From positions 14,596,443 through 14,660,442 of the forward strand of contig OY829538.1 in the NCBI GenBank assembly GCA_963691705.1: DNA of 64,000 bases, written 5' to 3'. The DNA is from Viola odorata (taxonomy: Eukaryota > Streptophyta > Magnoliopsida > Malpighiales > Violaceae). The stretch's first letter is position 1, and every line of letters starts with the position of its first letter. Below are positions 9,697 through 21,000 of the stretch, piece after piece. The notes under the pieces are model-generated. The model saw only the letters and a list, made by a program, of their open reading frames with translations, was not told the DNA's origin and made no database searches. A program made the position numbers and the translations under genes.

Positions 9697-11939
9697 ATGT
9701 CTTCAACTGTTGAAAACCCCATAGATCCTGAAGCTAGGAGAACTCGCAGCATATTCAATTGTAATGAGGTTTTGAGGGTTGAATTAGAGGAGAGTGGTAT
9801 TACTTTTCCCACGGGCTATCGCCCTTTTGTCTCTTTGAAGGACACTCGGCTGCCTGACGCCATGTGGGGAACATTCCGGTTAGTTTATTTCAAGATGTTT
9901 ACTTACGGATTCCGTTTCCCACTCCATACTTCTCTGTTGAAACTGCTAGATCATTACGACCTTAATCCTGTCCAGATTACTCCACCCTCTTGGTGTGGTA
10001 TTTACGCTTTCCTTCGTTCATGCGAGATGAAGCGTATATTTGCTCCATCGCTTGATCTATTCCGCACGTTCTTTGTCTTGAGTTGTCGCGACTGCCTGGT
10101 AGATATTACCCCCAGATGGGATGATGTCATTGTGCAACTGTTCTGGCGGAACTTTCAAGGTTTTGAGGAACACGTAGATGACTGGAAGTCTGGCTTTTTC
10201 ACCCTTCGTTTGCCGTCACGACTCTGGCGCGGGGGTTTCAATCGAAAAATCAATAGTGGCGTTTGGAAAAGACCGAAAGCGCTGTCAAGCCAGGATGTTT
10301 CCAACGTTAGCGCCTTGTTAGAAATAGAAGGGTCTTTCCGTATCCGGGAGTTTGCTCGGTTCAGGCCCTTGTCAGAGTGCGTTGTGGGTGAGTTTCCTTT
10401 TTCTTCTTTATCGCTTCAATCTTCTTAATTTGCTAATATGTTTTGTTGGCAGGTAACGCTGAGAGTAGTTCTTCTAGGGAAAGTGACGCCCCTTTGAACG
10501 TAACACCTCTCCAGTCGCTGCCTCCTTCTCCTCCGCCTGAAAATTCCCGCCGCCCACCCATTCCGCCTGGAAGGGAAAGGACTAAAACCGTCACAACTCG
10601 CAGAGCCTCCACTCGACCTTCTTGTTTCCTTGAAAATTGGCTTCCGTCTCGTGGCAAGAGGGTAGCTCAAGGCGATCCTGTGTTTGAGAAAATCGACAGC
10701 GATAGCGAGAGCATGGACACTGGTCCTGAATTACGTCATGCTACTATTGCTCAAAGGATGAAACTTAGGTCGCGGAGGAATGATGACACGGCGGAATCGG
10801 CTGAGGACGATAGCGAAGAAATTGTAGAAGAGACGGAGCGTCTTGTAAAGAAGGTTCGCACAGAGAAAACTAACCCCCCAGTTCCCCCTTTGAAGGGAGT
10901 TAACGCGGTCCCCCCCGAGAATATTAACGCTTCTCATGCCGCGAGTACTTCGCAAGTGGTGAAAAATATCAAAGCTATCAGGGTACCTTCCGCCGTTTCT
11001 ATCGAAAACAATGAGACCTCGGCAGCCGCGACCTCTCCTTTGTCATCGGGCCATCCTGCTTCCCCAATAGGTTCTTTTATCCCAGAGGCAACCCTACCGG
11101 TTTCGAATTTAAGCGTTCCTCCTGAACTTCTCCCACGGAAGCCTCCCCTTTTGTTTCTGTCTTCAATTTTGGGCGTTGGTGATTGCGCAAAAAGTTGTTC
11201 CCCTCCTTATATCGCCAACCTTTCTCCTCAGAGGTCCCAGGGCCCCACTGGATATCAGCTGGATTTGTCCTCTTTCGGCACTGACGGGCTTCGTGCCTTA
11301 GGAATATCGGATCCGTTATCGCGAGAAGAGCCCGTGGGTCCCATAGTGGGACAGATGTTTACTTCTTCCAAGGACAGGGAAGAGTTTTTACAGCATGCTC
11401 CCGAGACACGACAATCACACCTCATGAACGACATGCTGGCTAGCTTTCGGAAATTTCATTATTTTCTTGAAGACCAGCGTAACAAAACTCGACCCTCTTC
11501 GGATTTGCAGGATCAATTAGACGTGGCCTTGGCGAAGGCGAAGGAGCTATCGCAGTTGCAAGAACGAACTCGGGCGGAGTTGGAGGATTGTCGCGCTGAA
11601 CTTTCTCAGGAGAAGTCGAAGGGGAAAGCGAGAGCAGAGCTAATGGAGGCGGAACTGGTGGTGGCTGATAAAAAGAACGTCTTCCTTCGTGAAGAGTTGT
11701 CATCTCGTGATGCCGATTTGGCCAAAGTTCCTTCGAGGATAGCCTGGTGGAAGAATAAGACCATCGAGGTTTGTATCGCAGGATTTGTGGATCTCCATAT
11801 CCGAGGCGCCGTCGATTCATCCATGCTGGCCGATTACGCTTCCCAAAAAATTAAAGATCTTAGTGAAGGTGAAAGGGGTTTTCCTTCTTCTGGGGAAAAG
11901 CAAGGGAATGATGACGGTGAGGCATGTGATGACTCTTAA
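9697..11939 (+). CDS. Antisense gene c of Tat1, 725-aa Transposase_28-like protein with one intron
   Basis: There are two exons, 9697-10387 and 10453-11939, with a 65-bp GT-AG intron. Spliced length is 2178 bp (726 codons), fully open; unspliced, the frame ends at 10426. The first exon holds the fold I assign to the 'putative gypsy-type transposon' family (Transposase_28-like). Its signature phrases include YFKMFTYGFRFPLH, LNPVQITPPSWCGIYAFL and DITPRWDD. The second exon has a low-complexity Pro/Ser linker, a conserved block (DLSSFGTDGLRALGISDP) and a coiled coil near residues 575-645. No DDE catalytic set is visible, so 'transposase' is only a family name. It is paralogous to gene d. The start is the ATG nearest the conserved block, as in Tat2. 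Confidence 0.82.
10388..10452 (+). other. Predicted intron of gene c (Tat1)
   Basis: GTGAGT donor and TTGTTGGCAG acceptor, 65 bp, phase 1. The Tat2 homologue has GTAAGT...TTGCTGGCAG at 34227-34290. Removing it joins the two open frames exactly. Confidence 0.8.
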
Positions 11940-12560
11940 TTGATCCATTGAAGAACATTGCTATTTGTTTTCCATGTCTTGTAATAACGTCCTATCTCGC
12001 GGCGATATCGGTACCTTGCTCTTCGGGCGATATCTTATTTTATTTCGCTCTCTTGTACTGTCTTGAGAACTGTTCTTTTATTCAACGCCGATTTGTATCA
12101 TTTCCTTTCTTGTGATATCGCTTTTGCTTTTTATCAAAAAGTCACATCTACTTTCCAGAGCATTTAATATGCTCGCGACCCTTCCGTCGGTGCGCGGGAA
12201 AAGTCATGATGGTGCAGACACACGTGTTCGTTTCTTCTGCCTCTCCACCTTAGCGTGTTTAGAAATTTTAACAAGATCGAAGCGCTTGTCGCGCTTCTTC
12301 TAGAGTCGTACTCATTGCTTGAGTCTTATCCCTCATGTCGCTTCGACACAACGACTGCAGCATCCGTCGTTTCCTTTTAATTACTAGGGTTATAAACCCT
12401 CTTTATTTCTTCCCTTTTCTTTTTCACTCCACTTTTTCATATTATCTCTCGGCCGTCTTGCCCTTCTCACCTCCATTCAAGGCTTTCAAAGTTCTTTCCT
12501 TTCAAAGGTACTTCCCTTCCTTTCCCTCGTCTTCTTCATTTCTATTTCCTTAGTCCTGCC
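11940..12560 (+). other. Spacer and 5' flank of antisense gene d (Tat1)
   Basis: No convincing ORF is present. It contains short aagcgcttgtcgcgctt-type inverted sequence near 12280, TATAAA at 12391-12396 and a long CT-rich leader. The word aggtacttc lies near 12507, about 53 bases before the ATG. Confidence 0.5.
12391..12396 (+). promoter_or_regulatory. TATA box of antisense gene d (Tat1)
   Basis: The context is agggttataaaccct; the same context, agggttataaaaccc, occurs in Tat2 at 36003. Confidence 0.6.
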
Positions 12561-13272
12561 ATGGCAAAGACTCGCCGTTCTGAGTCAAAATCCATCGATG
12601 AGAAGAAAATGGATACCACGGTCAGTGTTATTACCACAGAGGCCATTCTCCAGGAGCATTTGGCTACTCACGGTGCCGTTATTCCTGACGGTTGCCAAGC
12701 TGTTGTTGCCCCTAGGTCAGTTCGTTTAAACAGCGTTCTGACCGGCAATCAAAGGGTGTTATATGCCCAGATGTTTCGCTACGGTTTCCGGCTCCCTATC
12801 GATTCTTTCGTCAAGGGTTTGCTTATTGCTGGCAATTTCAATCCTGCCCAGTTAGCCCCAAATGCATATTGCTGTGTTTATGCTTTTTTGGAACTCTGTA
12901 GATATAAGGGGATCACTTCCCCTTCTCTTTTGCTGCTTAGATCCCTTTTTAAATTGATGAAGTGCCGGGGTGTGATAACCATATCGCCTCGCTTTGACGA
13001 TGATTCTCTCAAGTCTTTTACTTGAAAGTTGCTCCATATTGAGTCTTCTGTTGAGGCTTGGAAAATGGAGTTCTTTCTGATAAATTTTCCTGACGCTCCT
13101 GGTCCCGAGTGGCGTTCTGTGTTCAATCAGGACGTCCAAGATGGCGTTTGGAGTCGACCAGGGACACTTCCCGCTCGTGAACAAGGATGGTTAAACACCT
13201 TACTCCAACTGGAGATCAACGTTCATATTCGACTCACGGCCTGCAGAATGGCCATTCAGGAGTGCGTTAGAC

Positions 13273-13340
13273 GTGAGTATCGCGCTACCTTTCCCTTTCA
13301 TCACTGATACTAACGCTGACGTTATTTTGTGATTTTGCAG
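13273..13340 (+). other. Predicted intron 1 of gene d (Tat1)
   Basis: GTGAGT...TTTTGCAG, 68 bp, phase 1; same position as the intron in gene c and as 36893-36961 in Tat2. Confidence 0.78.
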
Positions 13341-13687
13341 CGACGGATCCTGATTATAAACTGGAAAGCGTAAGAAGACGCTTAAGGAGAGCTCATAATA
13401 GAGAAGAAAGGGAAAAGCTCGATTCAGAGGCCACTGATAATCCTTCTGAGCTTCCGGCTACTTCCGCGAATCTCGCTCAAGTATCCTCCTCCTCAGTTGG
13501 CGAAGGGGATACCGACATCCCTGAAGGTGTTCCCATCATGACCGTTGCTGCTCCCTCATCTTCTCAGGCTCCTAAGGCCATTGCCAGAGGAAAAAAGAAG
13601 AAAAGAACACGGAGTATCGCCACTCTTACTCCTTCTCCCGACGCTGCGGGTTCTTCTGAGGCACTACCTTCCCTCAACACCGCTACC

Positions 13688-13761
13688 GTAAGTGTGTTGT
13701 GCCTCAATATCTTTCGTCATTTGATCTATTTTCCTTTTTTCTCAATTTGTACTCCTTGCAG
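13688..13761 (+). other. Predicted intron 2 of gene d (Tat1)
   Basis: GTAAGT...CTTGCAG, 74 bp, phase 0. The Tat2 copy has an intron at the matching place (37309-37397). Removing it keeps the frame. Confidence 0.72.
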
Positions 13762-14892
13762 GAGGCCGTTGTAGTTACTGCTTCCGCTCCTTCAGGCGAT
13801 ATGAATCTCTCTTATGTGCTGAGGGGTTCCGCGAAGAGGGCCCGGATAGAAGGCGAGGATGAGAACATACCCTCCTCTAACATCGCGGGGGAAGGTGGTT
13901 CCGTTAACGTTCCTAATTCCGCAGTGGTTCCTCCAGGTGGACATTCCGCGGAAGTTTTGGGGGACCTAGGAGGTGCGGACCCCTTTGGTGCTTCGCCCAG
14001 TTCCTTTGGTGGGCCTGTGCATCATTATTCCTCTTCTTTAGGCTATCAAGACGTCTTGTAGGACCTTTCGGGCTATCAGCCTCATGGTACCTTCCTGCCC
14101 CCGGGCAGTTCTTCTTCACAGGTTCGCGCCCCTGGTCCTCTGGCTTTCGTTCCCTCTAGCGTTCCTTGGCGGCAACGCTATAATGAAGCCGGAACCTCTT
14201 TCAATTTTGCGGCGGATCTTTGTCCATTAAACGGGCTCGGCGAAGTGACCCATCAGGTTGAGTTGTTCGACTTCCGTACCCGTGGTTTGGCAGCCATCGG
14301 GGGCGATGGTTCAGATGAGGTTTCTGCGCTGCTGGCTTCTCAAATTCTGGCCTCATCTGCAGAACGGGAAGCTTTCCTTTCCCTGGCGGAAGATGACCAA
14401 GTGAACTCTTTCCGTGCTAGCCTTTTCTCCAATATGATGAAATTTCACTACTGGGCGGAGGAGGTGAAGCATCGGACTGTTTCCCTCCGTTCTGTTTCGG
14501 CGGAGCTGTCTAAGGAGCAAGATGAAAAGAAAAAGGTGTTGGCAGATCGTTCCAAGATACTGCTGGCTCACCACGAGTTACAGAAACAGCATTCCGCTCT
14601 GGAAACGGCTTTGTCAGAGGAACAGGCCAAAGTGACTGCTTTGGAGAGTGAGAAGTCCTCTTTAGAAAAGGAGAAGGCAGCTTTGGCGGAAGAGTCAGTC
14701 GATATGGGCTGGTGGCATGCTGAACAGACCGCCCGTGTTCTAGTTAAGTGTTTCGAAGAAATTCATGGGGTGGATGCGTACAAGGGGGAAGATGTCGCGA
14801 AAGCCTTTCTACAAAGTTCTGCCCATATCAACGAGGCAGGCTATCGCCAAGCCAAGGCAGCGGGCTGGAAACGAAAAGACCCCGAGAGCTGA

Positions 14893-15448
14893 TGTGTCGC
14901 GATATTTTGCCTTCCCTCCAGCGATCAAATATCGCTTGGCTTTTGTCTTTTGCCTTTGCAGCATAAATATTTTGAACAGTGAATCTTTGTAAATCCTTGA
15001 GACGCCTTTAATATTTCTAGACAATCCCTTTATCGGTGTTCCTCTTTTATTTTTCTCATCGCGAGACTTCTCTCGTCACTGAGGTTGCCTTATCCTCACG
15101 GTGCGTTTACTTTCTTGAGCAGATCCTTGGTATTTATACCAAGATGACCAAGATCTATGTCGGTTTGGCCTTTCGATAAGCCTATCGGTATCATGACCAC
15201 CGCTCCTTCCGCTGCTCAGAAATATTCTGCACATTTCTAATTGTAGATCGTCAATAACAAAATGAGATTTGAGAGACAGTGATTACCCGTAGGAGCCTGT
15301 TTGCTGCCATCATTGGGCTTTATCATGGAACTCGTTTCGAATCGCGTTGTCCCTCGGCTCTATACTTCGCCAGGGATTACTCATCCGGTTACTAGATGGA
15401 ATTACGCGATCCTTCACGTTTCCCTTATCTCTCGTTCGGCCTTTCTAA
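14893..15448. other. Spacer between gene d and the tandem array (Tat1)
   Basis: This non-coding stretch lies between the convergent gene d and gag-pol. I see TC-rich segments but no ORF, repeat or hairpin that I can support. The Tat2 equivalent is 38627-39248. Confidence 0.5.
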
Positions 15449-15887
15449 GTGCCACATCTCGTTAGCTGTCGGATCTGGACGGCTATCACAAGGCTAGGGA
15501 ATTTTCACTTTTATAGGCGTTGTCCTCTCGTTTAGAACCGTGTCCTTACTTAATGGTTTAGCTGCACCAGCCCGACCGTTAAGATAGGATTCTTGTTTCT
15601 AAACAGAGTTTCTAACTCTTTGGGGCGTGTCTTGTTTTGATGTACCGTCTCCACGAGATCGGTTATCATTAAAGAACTTTTCACTCCCAAAGATACCGGG
15701 CAGTGCCCTCACTTAGTGAGCCATCTGATCAAGATCGGTCATCACAAGGATAGGACTTTTCACCGCCGGGGGCGTCAAGGATCTTTCAATCCGACGCTAA
15801 TCAAGGATACACTGGGGTCGTGCCCTCACTTAGTGGGCCATCTGATCAAGACCGACCATCACAAGGATAGGACTTTTCACTCCCAAG
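15449..15887. repeat. Tandem repeat array downstream of pol (Tat1), about 5 degenerate units
   Basis: Units begin near 15449, 15540, 15627, 15703 and 15820. The best-preserved core reads gtgccctcacttagtg, then gccatctgatcaag, then atcacaaggataggactttt. Spacing is 76-117 bp. The same unit makes seven more regular copies in Tat2 (39249-39830). The array separates convergent gag-pol and gene d. Confidence 0.78.
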
Positions 15888-15994
15888 GTACCCCCCTTTT
15901 TATCTGCACAAAAGCAACCACAAACCCACGAAAACTCTCCTCTTGAGCGTTAGCCACGGTTAGGGTCGTTATAATCCAAATAGTGCAGATAAAA

Positions 15995-18010
15995 TTAAAC
16001 TCTAGGATAATATAACTTCAAACGAGCGATATTCCAGGAGTTGGATAAGGGCGTACCGTCAAGTGTCTCCAGGCGATAGGCCCCTCTTCCGACAACGTGG
16101 GTTACGCGATACGGTCCTTCCCAGTTAGGACTAAGCTTTCCCATACGTTGTCCGGTTGCTCGCCTGTCTCGGAGCACCAGGTCACCGTTTTTCAACAATC
16201 GCTCTTTGACCTGCCTGTTATGATAACGGGCCATTTTTCTTTTGTAGTGTTGCGTTTTCAGTAGGACTTCTTCTCGAACCTCTGGTAACGCGTCCAGGTT
16301 AGCACGTAACCGTTCCTCACGAAAGTGAGCCACCCGTAGGCTCATGGCCCCAATTTCCACTGGCGTAACGGCTTCAGTTCCAAAAGCCAACGCGAAAGGC
16401 GTTTCTCCAGTGCTAACTTTTTCGGTCATGCGGTATGCCCACATCACGTATGGCAATTCATCAGCCCACTTCTTCTTAGACCCCTCTATGTTTTTCTTAA
16501 TACCGCTGAGGATGCTCCTATTAGTTACCTCTGCCTGTCCGTTGGTTTGTGGGTGAGCCACGGAAGAGAATCTCTGCTCAATCCCGAATTCTGAACATTG
16601 GTCTTTGAAGAATTGGCTGGTGAACTGGGTCCCGTTATCGCTGACAAGGATACGAGGCACCCCGAATCTCATGATAACTTGATGTTTGAAAAAACGCCAT
16701 GTTTTTTCCGCCGTGATTGTGGCAACCGCTTCAGCTTCCGCCCACTTTGTAAAATAGTCCACAGCCACTATCACAAATTTCAGTTGGGACCTTACCTTTG
16801 GAAATGGACCCAGGATGTCAATCCCCCATTTGGCAAAAGGGCAAGGGGCGATGATTTCCGATATTTCCGTGGCTGGACGTCGAGGAATTTTAGCAAATTC
16901 CTGACATTTGGGGCAAGCTTGTACATAATTGTGGCAATCCCTTCGTATGGTGGGCCAGTAGAATCCTGATCTGAAAACTTGTGCCGCCATGGTGCCGCCT
17001 GACGCGTGCATTCCGCATATCCCTTCGTGGATTTCGCGTAAGGTGTGAAGGCCCTCTTGTTCGGTTATACATTTGGCGCCGGGGTGAGAAAAACATCTTC
17101 GAATTAGATCCCCGTTATAGTACGTGCAACGAGCAGCCTGTCTTAACACTTTCATCTTTTCAGCGTTACCGTCAGGCAGCTCTTCGTGCATCAGGTATTT
17201 TATTACTGGAATCCGCCAATCATTCTCGAGCTCATTCACACACAAAGAGGCTTGTTCCTCCATGAAGGACGGCACCGATAGCTCACGATAATACACATCT
17301 TTAGGTATGGATGCTTCAGGATTCGCGGCCAGCTTGGCAAGGTAATCGGCTTCAGCATTTTCCTCTCGGGGAACGTGCTCGAAGCTGACTTGCATGCCCT
17401 CTTTCTTTATTTCCACTAGTTCTCGCGTTACCTTAGAGAGGTATTGCACCATAATAGGTTCTCGAGCCTGAGAGTGTCCTGAGACCTGGTCAATTATCAG
17501 TTTGGAGTCTCCACAAATTTTTAGACGCAGATCTCCTGTTTGGCCGGTATCGCGCCTTCCCTTTGAAGAAAACTCTCTTCCTATTCTGAGTCCAGCTAGC
17601 AACGCCTCATATTCGGCTGCGTTATTGGACAAAGGCTGCAAGATTCGAATAGCATACCGTATATGCATATCGTGCGGCCCGTTTATGAAGACTCCGGCCC
17701 CCGCCAGTTCTTGGTTTTTGGCTCCGTCCGCATGAACGATCCAAAGATCCGTATATGTTTCTGGGAATGGGATATCCATATCGTTCCATTCCGCTTCAGG
17801 TACACCACTCAAAGGGTCCTCTGTGAAAGTACACTCTGCTATAAAATCAGCAAGGACCTGAGCCTTTACGGATGGCCGGGACTGGTACCTCAAACCATAT
17901 TGTTCGAGTTCTAGGGCCCAGATCAGCATTCTTCCTGAAGATTCAGGCTTTTGAAATATCCTCTTCAAGGGTTGGTCTGTAAGTACAACGATAGGATAAG
18001 ACTGGAAGTA
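15995..18010 (-). pseudogene. pol: Tat1 pol, second part: archaeal-type RNase H and integrase (in frame after a TGA)
   Basis: This continues the gag-pol frame after the TGA at 18011-18013; the first internal Met is at 17968. The archaeal-type RNase H lies at about 17750-17280 (IVHADGAKNQELAGAG, NNAAEYEALLAGLRIG, DSKLIIDQVSGHSQAREP). This extra RNase H is a Tat hallmark. Integrase follows: an HHCC zinc finger near 17030-16905 ending CPKCQEF; the catalytic core with Asp in GIDILGPF, Asp in VSDNGTQF and Glu in NGQAEVTNR; and a C-terminal domain to 15997 (LSPNWEGPYRV). All three DDE residues are present and there is no further break. Separate translation is unlikely, so it is inactive unless the stop is read through. 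Confidence 0.9.
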
Positions 18011-21000
18011 TCAGTCCATCTTGCGGGCGGCTTGTATAAGGGCGAACGCTATTTTCTCAATACGAGCATATCGCAGTTCCGCGTCCTTTAAGACATGACT
18101 CACGAAGTAAACTGGGCGATGAGTGTGGTTATCGTCACGAACAAGGACGGCGCTGACCACTTCGTCCGCCGCGCTCAAGTATAAGTATAGGGTATCGCCG
18201 GACTCGGGCCTTGTCAATAATAAATCAGATGATAAATAGTCCTTTAAGTCCACAAATGCTTGCTCACATTCTGGGGTCCACCCAAACGTGGCTTTCCGTC
18301 GTATGACTTTGAAAAAAGGGAGGCACTTTTCTCCTTGCTTGGAGACGAATCGTCCCAGAGCGATAACGCGCCCCGTTAGCCTTTGCACTTCCTTAACGGT
18401 TCTCGGCGATATCATATCATGTATAGCTTTAACCTTGGAAGGATTAGGCTGGATACCTTTCTGGCTAACTACGTAGCCCAAGAACTTACCCATCTGGAAT
18501 GCAAACATGCACTTCCGGGGGTTTAGCTTCATGCGATACCTTTTCATCACATCAAAAACTTCCTTTAGATCCTGCAGGTGATCATGAAAATTCGCACTCT
18601 TCACCAGTATGTCGTCAACATATGCTTCCACATTTCTCCCTATTTGTTCCTCAAAAATCTTATTTGCCATTCGCTGAAACGTGGCCCCCGCGTTCTTTAG
18701 TCCAAATGGCATCGCTGTGTAGCAATACGTGGCTTTAGGAGTAAGGAAGGCGGTCTTCTCCTCATCCTCTAGGGCCATAGGGATTTGATGATATCCGGAA
18801 TTGGCGTCCAATGAGCTTAGATATGCGTATCCAGCGGTTTGATCAACCAACTGATCTATGCGAGGAAGCGGGTAGCAATCCTTAGGATAAGCGTCGTTCA
18901 AGTCGGTGAAGTCAATGCACATATGCCAGTCTCCATTGGGTTTAGGAACAAGAACCGGGTTGGCTAACCAAGTGGGATACTGTACTTCGCGAATGAAACC
19001 CGCGTCAAGGAGCTTTACAACCTCCTTTTCCACAGCCGACGCTTTTTCGGTGGAGAACGCCCGTCGTTTTTGCTGAACTGGCTTGACGTCAGGGTCAATG
19101 TTAAGCCTGTGCTCGGCTATTTCTCGTGATATACCTGGCATATCGGCGGGCTTCCATGCGAAATTTCCTTGGCATTTGTTCAACAGCCGTGCCAGTTGAA
19201 GATTTTCCGCTGGGCTGAGCTTATCGCTGACCAGGAAGTTGGCTCCCTCTTTGCCTATCACTGATACGGGTACCATCTTATCAAGGGGTTGAGCGCGCTT
19301 TTCATCACCCTGCTCGTAGGGGTCTGCCGCTATACACACGTATCTATCGCAGCTTGTCTGGGTCATGAGCGAATAGCATTCTGCCGCCAGTTTCTGATCA
19401 CCTTTTATCGATACCACCCCGTCCCAGGAGGGGTATTTCATCTTTAGATGTTTTTGTGATATCACCACTCCAAAGCGATTGAGGAAAGGCCGTCCGAGTA
19501 TGACGTTATAGGGCAGATTCAGATCCACAACAAGGAACAACAAATTCTCTGACCGTTTGTAAGTGTCTTCTCGGAAGTATACGGGTAAGGTGATTACTCC
19601 CGTAACAGGGATAGGGGTCCCATCCACTCCGACTATGGGTCTCTTACTAGGCGTTAACTCATCGTGGGGGCGTTTCATGAGGTTGTAAGCTTCCAGCGAA
19701 AAAAGGTTCACGGCACTCCCGTTGTCCACAAGAGTCCTTCTTATACCATGACTGGCGATGACAGGTGTGACTACCAAGGCGTCATTATGGGGGTAGATAA
19801 CGCCTTTTTCATCCTCTTCTGAAAAGGATAAGATCATGCGATCAAGTATGTTTATCGCTCCACCTTTCTTTGTCATGCCGTCTCGCTTACGCTTTTCCCC
19901 TTTCGCCACCATCGACTGTTCTGATTCATCTGCGTAGGGGATCCCTCCCGCTATGATATTGATTATGGGGATGTCGTCGCCATCTATCGCGAAGGTTTCC
20001 ACACCCTTTCCTTTGGGAGCGTTATCCGGCTGTGGGACTGGAGGGGGCCTTGGTCGTTCGTCTGCCGCTCTTCTTATCGGATTGTTTCGGGCATCTTCCC
20101 TTACTTGAGTCGCAAATTCTCCCAGATATCCTTCCTCCACCAAGCGTTCTATCGCCCACTTTAATTCTCTGCAAGCCTCTGTGGAATGTCCTCTGGCTTT
20201 ATGGAATTTACAGTAAGCGTTTTCTCTTCTGCCTAAAAGCACTCCAGGTTTCGTGGGTGCAGGATAACGGATAGGAAGATCTCGTTGTTCCGCTATCGCC
20301 AAGATCTCCGCTCTTGGTACATTCAAGGAGGGAAAATCCGGATCATACGCCCGATTTTTGTTAGCGTTCCCTTGACGCTGATGAGGGGAACTACCTTGTT
20401 TTCCTTTCGAGGAATTTCCTTTTTGCTTATCGTAGGTCTTTGGGATGTAATCTTTCCGTCGAGCGTAATCATCAGTGTAATGATCGTCAACCAGAGGATT
20501 TGCGGGAGCGGCAGGGATGTGAGGTTCCCCAGGCGGCATATTAAATGTTCTATTTCTATTTTCTTCTTCTTCCATTTTCGCATAATTATGGGCTTTAAGT
20601 CTTAGTGCGTCCAAGGATATTGGAGGATCCACCATCAATGCATCTTTCAGTTTTCCATAATGGCAGTTTCTTTTCAGAGCTTCTATGGCGAAATCAACGG
20701 TAACGCCCGGCGTTAATGACATTTCCAGATCGAATCGGCTGAGGAATTCTTTCAATGTCTCTTGGGGCTTCCGCTGTATGTCAAATAACGCTGCGGCAGA
20801 TTTCCGAATTGGAATTGCTGTACTAAATCTGCTCCGAAATTTGGATTCCAACTGTGCGAAGTTACTAATGGATCCGCCAGGAAGACCTTCAAACCAAAGA
20901 CGAGCAACTCCCGATAAGGTCATAACAAATATCTGACATAAAGCCGCATCACTGTGGGTTTGAAACTGGACGAAATCCTTCACTTTGTTGATGTGCGAAA

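Larger units (their letters stand above)
12561..14892 (+). pseudogene. Antisense gene d of Tat1, Transposase_28-like paralogue with two introns and two stops
   Basis: The exons are 12561-13272, 13341-13687 and 13762-14892. Spliced length is 2190 bp, a single frame of 730 codons broken only by TGA at 13023 and TAG at 14059. At 13023 the Tat2 copy has Trp. Domains: a Transposase_28-like block in exon 1 (YAQMFRYGFRLPI, QLAPNAYCCVYAFLELC, ISPRFDDD); a basic linker (RGKKKKRTRS); a block matching gene c (VELFDFRTRGLAAIG and MMKFHYWAEE); and a coiled coil of about 90 residues. The first intron is at the same codon and phase as that of gene c (after Glu-Cys-Val-x), so the two genes are duplicates. 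It ends 1.1 kb from the convergent gag-pol stop. Confidence 0.8.

Noticed and set aside
10425..11824. Minus-strand ORFs opposite antisense gene c
   Set aside because: They are shadows of the real plus-strand coding frame, with no conserved motif and no counterpart in Tat2.
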